The position numbers and the translations under genes are program-made. DNA of 64,000 nt. Origin: RGIG4608 sp045651165 (GTDB taxonomy: Bacteria; Bacillota; Clostridia; Oscillospirales; CAG-272). Below the pieces are notes generated by a model, which searched no databases, was not told where the DNA came from, and saw only the letters and a program-made list of their open reading frames with translations. Shown here one piece after another: positions 59,894-64,000 of the stretch. Every line of letters starts with the position of its first letter. Positions within the stretch are counted from its first letter, which is position 1. Location of the stretch: contig JAZRRX010000013.1 of assembly GCA_045651165.1 (NCBI GenBank), positions 62,001 to 126,000 of the forward strand, in the 5' to 3' direction.

Positions 59894-61654
59894 ATGAAAA
59901 AACGTTTTATTTTTGGAATAGCCATTTTAATTTGTTTTGTAATAATGGCTAGCGCGTTACTATTAAATCATTTTAACAACACAAAAAAAGAACCAACAAA
60001 AACAGAAAAAATATGCCTCGAGCATACATTCGCTGAATATCAGTTTGATAAAAATGAACATTGGCGAGAATACACCTGTGGGTGTTCCACGCCTGATAAT
60101 AAAGAAAGCCATCAGTTCAATGCATATATTATTACAGATGAGGGACATTATCGTCAGTGTTTTTGTGGTTATGCAGAAGCAGTTCAGGTGCATACATACA
60201 ACTCTTTCTCTCACGATGAATATGTACATTGGAATAGTTGTATTTGTGGCTTAACTCAAGGGCCTGCTATTAAAGTTGATCACACTGATGAAAACAAAGA
60301 TGGCCGTTGTGATGTCTGCAAATCTGCAAAGCCTTGTGATCACGTATATTCAGAAGAAACCTATTTTACATTTCTTGAGGTAACACTTGCTCCACACGAC
60401 CCATGCCACATAAATTATGTAAGATGCATACATTGTGGTGAGGTTAGATTTCCCATAGAAGAAGGAACTGGTAAAGAATACTCTATCTCATTGGGTATTG
60501 GAGCAGATGAATACTGCAATAGCATTGTTCCCACATCCGCCAAGGCGGGAGATTATGTTACTATTCGCGTTCCAAGATTTGAAGGGAATTTACTAGTTGC
60601 TGTAAAAATCAACAACGACATATATGCATTTGGCATTATGGAAAACGATGAATATACTAGGACACTTGCTTTTATTATGCCGGATGTTGACACTACACTT
60701 GATTTTTATCTTGTAAATTATTCATCTGAAATAAACGACCACATTCAATATCTATATTATTTTGATACTTGGTTCATGGGTGCACAATCCGATGATATAC
60801 GCGAAATTCGATACACCAACTCTGACGATAAAAATGAAGACTTGGGTATCATTCCCTGCTATTATATCACGGATACAGCTGACATCAATAAAATTTTCAA
60901 CGATCTCAAATTTACACATGTTTATACAACACTACCCGCTTATCCAAGAGATTTCGTATATAAAACATTTACCTTTGTATCTTATGATGGATCTAATCAT
61001 AAAGTTTCAATAATCAATAATGACCTTGGCCATAAAGGAATTAATCTTTGGACCATACCCATACTCCAAGAATGCAGAAGCGTTCAAAGTTATTATAAAT
61101 TTGATTCATTTTCAGCAAAAGGTCAACTATATAAATATGGTAACAACACCGACGCTTTGAACTCACTCAACAATATTCACACGTTCAAATTTGTTCCCTG
61201 CAATGATAAAAGCATTCTTGCACTTAAACCAACACATTATATTGAAACAAGTTTTAAAACTCTTTATATTGTAAATAATAAAACCTTTTATATCGTAGGT
61301 GATAATGGAGAAAAGTCATATTTCACATTGCTTAATCTTGACTTTTATAAGATGATTGATGATGAATATATAATTTTATCCGCATACGAAGAATTAGGAC
61401 ACAAAAATCCCCATATCATTAAATATTATGGAAAATATGAAAGTGGAGCTATAGTAGCATTGTTAAGTGTAGAAGGATATCTTGACTATTGGACACATGA
61501 ATACATTGAGGATTTTACATTTGCTTATCCCAATCAAAATCATATTCAAGTGTTTCATAACGGTAGTTTTTATTCTCTCGAAAACGCATATCAAAAAGGG
61601 TATCTTACATATGATGATATTTCCTCAATCTATGAAATACACACAACCAAATAA
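59894..61654 (+). CDS. Large secreted or membrane-anchored protein with N-terminal CxxC repeats
   Basis: This 586-residue protein has an N-terminal hydrophobic helix (about 5-26, no clear lipobox), a Cys-rich region to about 165 (HWREYTCGC, HWNSCICG, DENKDGRCDVC, CIHCGE) and a long C-terminal part (about 170-586) without recognised domains. HWREYTCGC and the HxDENxDxxCDxC unit recur in the lipoprotein at 21511. It would lie outside the membrane. AAGGAGG precedes the ATG. It is a single gene with its own promoter and terminator. Confidence 0.75.
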   Translation: MKKRFIFGIAILICFVIMASALLLNHFNNTKKEPTKTEKICLEHTFAEYQFDKNEHWREYTCGCSTPDNKESHQFNAYIITDEGHYRQCFCGYAEAVQVHTYNSFSHDEYVHWNSCICGLTQGPAIKVDHTDENKDGRCDVCKSAKPCDHVYSEETYFTFLEVTLAPHDPCHINYVRCIHCGEVRFPIEEGTGKEYSISLGIGADEYCNSIVPTSAKAGDYVTIRVPRFEGNLLVAVKINNDIYAFGIMENDEYTRTLAFIMPDVDTTLDFYLVNYSSEINDHIQYLYYFDTWFMGAQSDDIREIRYTNSDDKNEDLGIIPCYYITDTADINKIFNDLKFTHVYTTLPAYPRDFVYKTFTFVSYDGSNHKVSIINNDLGHKGINLWTIPILQECRSVQSYYKFDSFSAKGQLYKYGNNTDALNSLNNIHTFKFVPCNDKSILALKPTHYIETSFKTLYIVNNKTFYIVGDNGEKSYFTLLNLDFYKMIDDEYIILSAYEELGHKNPHIIKYYGKYESGAIVALLSVEGYLDYWTHEYIEDFTFAYPNQNHIQVFHNGSFYSLENAYQKGYLTYDDISSIYEIHTTK

Positions 61655-61656
61655 CA

Positions 61657-61689
61657 AAAATCCCTCTCTTGCGAGAGGGATTTTATTGT
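61657..61689. terminator. Terminator between the CxxC gene and the GH2 gene
   Basis: The stem AAAATCCCTCTC/GAGAGGGATTTT with a TTGC loop has Ts following and A-rich sequence before it, between convergent genes. Confidence 0.88.
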
Positions 61690-63408
61690 TTATTTAGTTG
61701 TTTCTTCAAAAGCTTTATAAAGTCTATCACTCATTGCTTTAACTGTTTCGGCATTAACCTTAAGAACTTGTCTGTCATAGGTGAGGAGTCCGTTTGTTTC
61801 GTCCTCTACGTCGCTAACCTGTGTATATACAAGGGCGCAAAGTCCTTGCTTTTTTATATGAGGAACAACCTGCTCATCATAAAGCGCGATAAAATTCTTT
61901 TCAAATTCCTCAACACCATTATCGGCACTATATCCATAGGTATTGCTGAGATTAAATGCGTGGCGTCTGAGCTTACATGAGTAACCTCCAAACTCAGAAA
62001 GCACAAGAGGTCTTCCCTTTCTTGCTTTTAATTTGAGTTTTCTCATATAGATATGCTCGGAGTGAACGTCACTGTGCTTTTCCCAGAACCAACCAGATGT
62101 CGCATCATATACGCGAGTTGGATCATATTCTTTAAGTGCAAGATAGTTTTCGTCTGCATCAAATTGTCCCCAACCCTCGTTAAATATCGTATAATAAATA
62201 ACAGATGGGTGGTTATAAAGCAAATCTATTGTTGCTCTTGAATCCTTTTCAAATGCTTCTTTGCGAAGTTTAGTAGCCTTGTGTGTTATGCCCCTCTTCA
62301 ATCCAATTGTTGGAAGCGCAGTATCAACGAAAAAGCTATACTTTCCACTGTTAACCATATCCTGAAATACAAGCATGCCGTATTTGTCACAGTAATAATA
62401 GAACAACTGTGGCTCAATCTTAATATGTTTGCGAAGCATATTAAAGCCGAGCTTCTTCATCTCAAGAATATCAAATTCAAATCCCTTTGGATTGGCAGGA
62501 AGATAAATTCCATCACAATAATATCCTTGGTCCAAAAGTCCATGGCACAAAATAGGCTTACCGTTAAGAGAAATAAACGATTTTCCGTTCTTTATATTAA
62601 TGCTCACGGTTCTAAGTGCAAAGTATGATTCAACTTTATCTTCACCGTAAGAAAGTGAAAATTCATATAAATGTGGATTATCGGGTGTCCAATTTATCGG
62701 ATTTTCAACTTTAATATCAATAGAATTACCGCTAAATTTATATTCCTTTTCACCAATAACAAGTGTTTTTTCACCTACACCTGCATCAATTTCAAAATGC
62801 GCTCCAAAAAGATTAGGAGTAACCTTTATTCCCTTAATATAATCTTTTGGAACACTTTCACACCATACGGTCTGCCAAATGCCCGAAATGGGTGTGTACC
62901 ACATTCCACCGCGGTCTTTTCTCTGCTTTCCATATGCGAGTTCTGTGTCAAGCTCGTCAACAACAATAAGTTTGATATTATTCTTTCCCTCTTTAATATA
63001 TTCAGTAATATCAAAGCTGAAAGGAAGATATCCACCAACATGATCTCCAACAGGTTGACCGTTAATAAAAAGACGGCAAATTTGATCAACTGCTCCAAAA
63101 TGAAGCAATACTCTTCCTTTGATAAAATCACTATCAAACACAACGGACTTTCTATAAATATAGTTCTCTCCTGCCTGCTTTTCGCGATTTATTCCCGAAA
63201 GACGAGTTTCGGGCGCAAAAGGAACTATTATTTTACCGAGTTTGGTTTCTCTGCCACACTTTTCTAAAGATAAATCCCACTCGCCATTAAGACAAAGATA
63301 TGACTCTCTCTTAAAATTTGGACGAGGATATTCGTTCCAACTTGATGAATTGTCATTTTCAAAGGGAGTTTTCAAATATTTATTTAAAATTATTTCTTTT
63401 TTAGCCAT
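61690..63408 (-). CDS. Glycoside hydrolase family 2 enzyme
   Basis: This 572-residue protein has the GH2 layout: an N-terminal sugar-binding beta domain (about 35-195), an Ig-like domain (about 200-275) and a TIM barrel with catalytic acid/base Glu in FNEGWGQF and nucleophile Glu in LSEFGGY. GH2 includes beta-galactosidases, beta-glucuronidases and mannosidases; the exact sugar cannot be read here. No signal peptide is seen, so it is cytosolic and pairs with the upstream transporter. GAGG fits the ATG at 63408. Confidence 0.88.
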   Translation of the reverse strand: MAKKEIILNKYLKTPFENDNSSSWNEYPRPNFKRESYLCLNGEWDLSLEKCGRETKLGKIIVPFAPETRLSGINREKQAGENYIYRKSVVFDSDFIKGRVLLHFGAVDQICRLFINGQPVGDHVGGYLPFSFDITEYIKEGKNNIKLIVVDELDTELAYGKQRKDRGGMWYTPISGIWQTVWCESVPKDYIKGIKVTPNLFGAHFEIDAGVGEKTLVIGEKEYKFSGNSIDIKVENPINWTPDNPHLYEFSLSYGEDKVESYFALRTVSINIKNGKSFISLNGKPILCHGLLDQGYYCDGIYLPANPKGFEFDILEMKKLGFNMLRKHIKIEPQLFYYYCDKYGMLVFQDMVNSGKYSFFVDTALPTIGLKRGITHKATKLRKEAFEKDSRATIDLLYNHPSVIYYTIFNEGWGQFDADENYLALKEYDPTRVYDATSGWFWEKHSDVHSEHIYMRKLKLKARKGRPLVLSEFGGYSCKLRRHAFNLSNTYGYSADNGVEEFEKNFIALYDEQVVPHIKKQGLCALVYTQVSDVEDETNGLLTYDRQVLKVNAETVKAMSDRLYKAFEETTK

Positions 63409-63416
63409 ATTCAACC

Positions 63417-64000
63417 TCAAACATTTGAATTTCTTTTAGTAATCTTTCCACAAGCAATCATTACTATTATAGCCACAAATGCTGCCACAAGAGCACCTAT
63501 AAAGATATTTTGATTAGGAATAAATGACTGTGTACCATCCGCATTAGTAATCATTTCCGCATTGCGCAAAATCCATGAGCCAATTTTCGGACCAATTACA
63601 CCAGGAACGAGTACTTGTGAGAAAATACGAACGCCTTGGAACATTCCTGCCTTACCAACAGGTGTCAAATCTCTTATCTTCGCACCGAAAACTGCCATTC
63701 CCGCAAGGTATCCACTCATCATAAGAAGTGAGCCAACAAACACAAGCGCGGTATTCTTAAATAAGAAAAGCACTACATATCCTGCGCAGAGCCAAGCCAT
63801 TGAGAAAGTAACAGAATAATTAAATCCTTTTTTATCATATGTCTTACCCCAAAGAGCAGTAACTACTGATGCCACCACTATTGCAGGAGCCATAATAAGC
63901 ACGTAATTTGCCATTTCAAGTGATTTTTCATAATAAAGAATAAGATATGGCATAAATATCTGAATTGAGATATTAAATATTATGAAACAAGCAAGATAAA
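63417..64000 (-). CDS. MFS sugar transporter, C-terminal part (cut by window end)
   Basis: The frame is open to the last bases of the window, with 194 or so C-terminal residues visible (LACFIIFNISIQIFMPYLIL onward). It has about six transmembrane helices and resembles the C-terminal half of MFS or GPH-type sugar permeases (VVASVVTALWGKTYDKKGF and MFQGVRIFSQVLVPGVIGPKIG). It lies 8 bases before the GH2 gene in the same direction, so it probably imports that enzyme's glycoside substrate. Confidence 0.8.
   Translation of the reverse strand, partial: YLACFIIFNISIQIFMPYLILYYEKSLEMANYVLIMAPAIVVASVVTALWGKTYDKKGFNYSVTFSMAWLCAGYVVLFLFKNTALVFVGSLLMMSGYLAGMAVFGAKIRDLTPVGKAGMFQGVRIFSQVLVPGVIGPKIGSWILRNAEMITNADGTQSFIPNQNIFIGALVAAFVAIIVMIACGKITKRNSNV

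Noticed and set aside
1..64000. CRISPR array, prophage, insertion sequence or defence island
   Set aside because: No regular direct repeats with spacers, no transposase, integrase, terminase, restriction or toxin-antitoxin gene was found on either strand.

Overview
The window is 64 kb of an AT-rich chromosome from an anaerobic, low-GC Gram-positive bacterium, most likely an uncultured gut-type member of the Clostridia. Supporting signs are strong GGAGG ribosome binding sites, near-consensus TTGACA/TATAAT promoters with 17-base spacers, TPP and T-box leaders, a PPi-type phosphofructokinase, class II aldolase, a two-gene SufCB iron-sulfur system, RNase Y, CwlD- and SpoIIQ-like cell-wall proteins, and many BspA/LRR or CxxC surface proteins. 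The order cannot be settled from sequence reading alone. Nearly everything is housekeeping chromosome; no prophage, transposase, CRISPR array or recognisable defence island is visible.

Layout. 1-4.5 kb: a pair of M16 peptidase-like genes (yfmF/yfmH type), lgt, folD and a cyclase. 4.5-7.1 kb: methionine assimilation by the O-acetylhomoserine route (metY, metA). 7.7-11.6 kb: sufC, a short sufB-like gene, PPi-dependent phosphofructokinase and a radical SAM gene. 11.6-12.9 kb: TPP riboswitch with thiT, then RNase P RNA. 13-16.5 kb: FkbM methyltransferase, a repeat element, amidase, radA. 16.5-20.1 kb: a small terminated RNA before a membrane-anchored gene, then rpmG-secE-nusG-rplK-rplA-secG with two structured leaders. 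20.2-29.9 kb: ruvX, an M23 peptidase, an ECF sigma/anti-sigma/lipoprotein operon, VTT and MATE membrane proteins, dut, a hydrolase, a BspA-like LRR protein and a YitT protein. 30.2-33.7 kb: gapA and a DUF5685/DnaJ/membrane-protein operon. 33.8-38.9 kb: a VTC-domain/DUF4956/Cthe_2159-like operon and a two-component system. 39-45.6 kb: RNase Y, class II aldolase, and a copper ATPase fused to a second metal-binding domain. 45.7-50.2 kb: a dehydrogenase behind a Rex-like operator, an AAA-CYTH fusion, tRNA-Ser with repeated 3' ends, and tRNA-Thr/tRNA-Tyr. 50.4-55 kb: MgtC, TrkA/TrkH and an acyltransferase. 55-59.7 kb: a T-box-controlled cysE-cysS-gtrA operon and aspS. 59.9-64 kb: a CxxC surface protein, a GH2 glycosidase and its MFS transporter, which is cut by the window end.

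How the genes work together. Sulfur amino-acid supply is spread over the window: MetA (with Glu111, pointing to acetyl-CoA) makes O-acetylhomoserine, MetY sulfhydrylates it, and CysE/CysS sit behind a T-box whose likely specifier is UGC (Cys). Three glycolytic enzymes (PPi-PFK, class II aldolase, GAPDH) are scattered single units. Potassium uptake (TrkAH) and copper export (CopA) are complete.

The observations most worth a second look are: (1) the CopA ORF carrying an internal ribosome binding site and ATG exactly in front of its C-terminal CopZ-like domain; (2) a palindrome matching the Rex operator, placed over a perfect promoter of a dehydrogenase; (3) unassigned structured RNAs at 16.54, 17.47 and 42.4 kb; (4) a small family of dispersed palindromic elements sharing terminal repeats; (5) three copies of the tRNA-Ser 3' end; and (6) an AAA-CYTH fusion protein. 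None of these is a proven new system.
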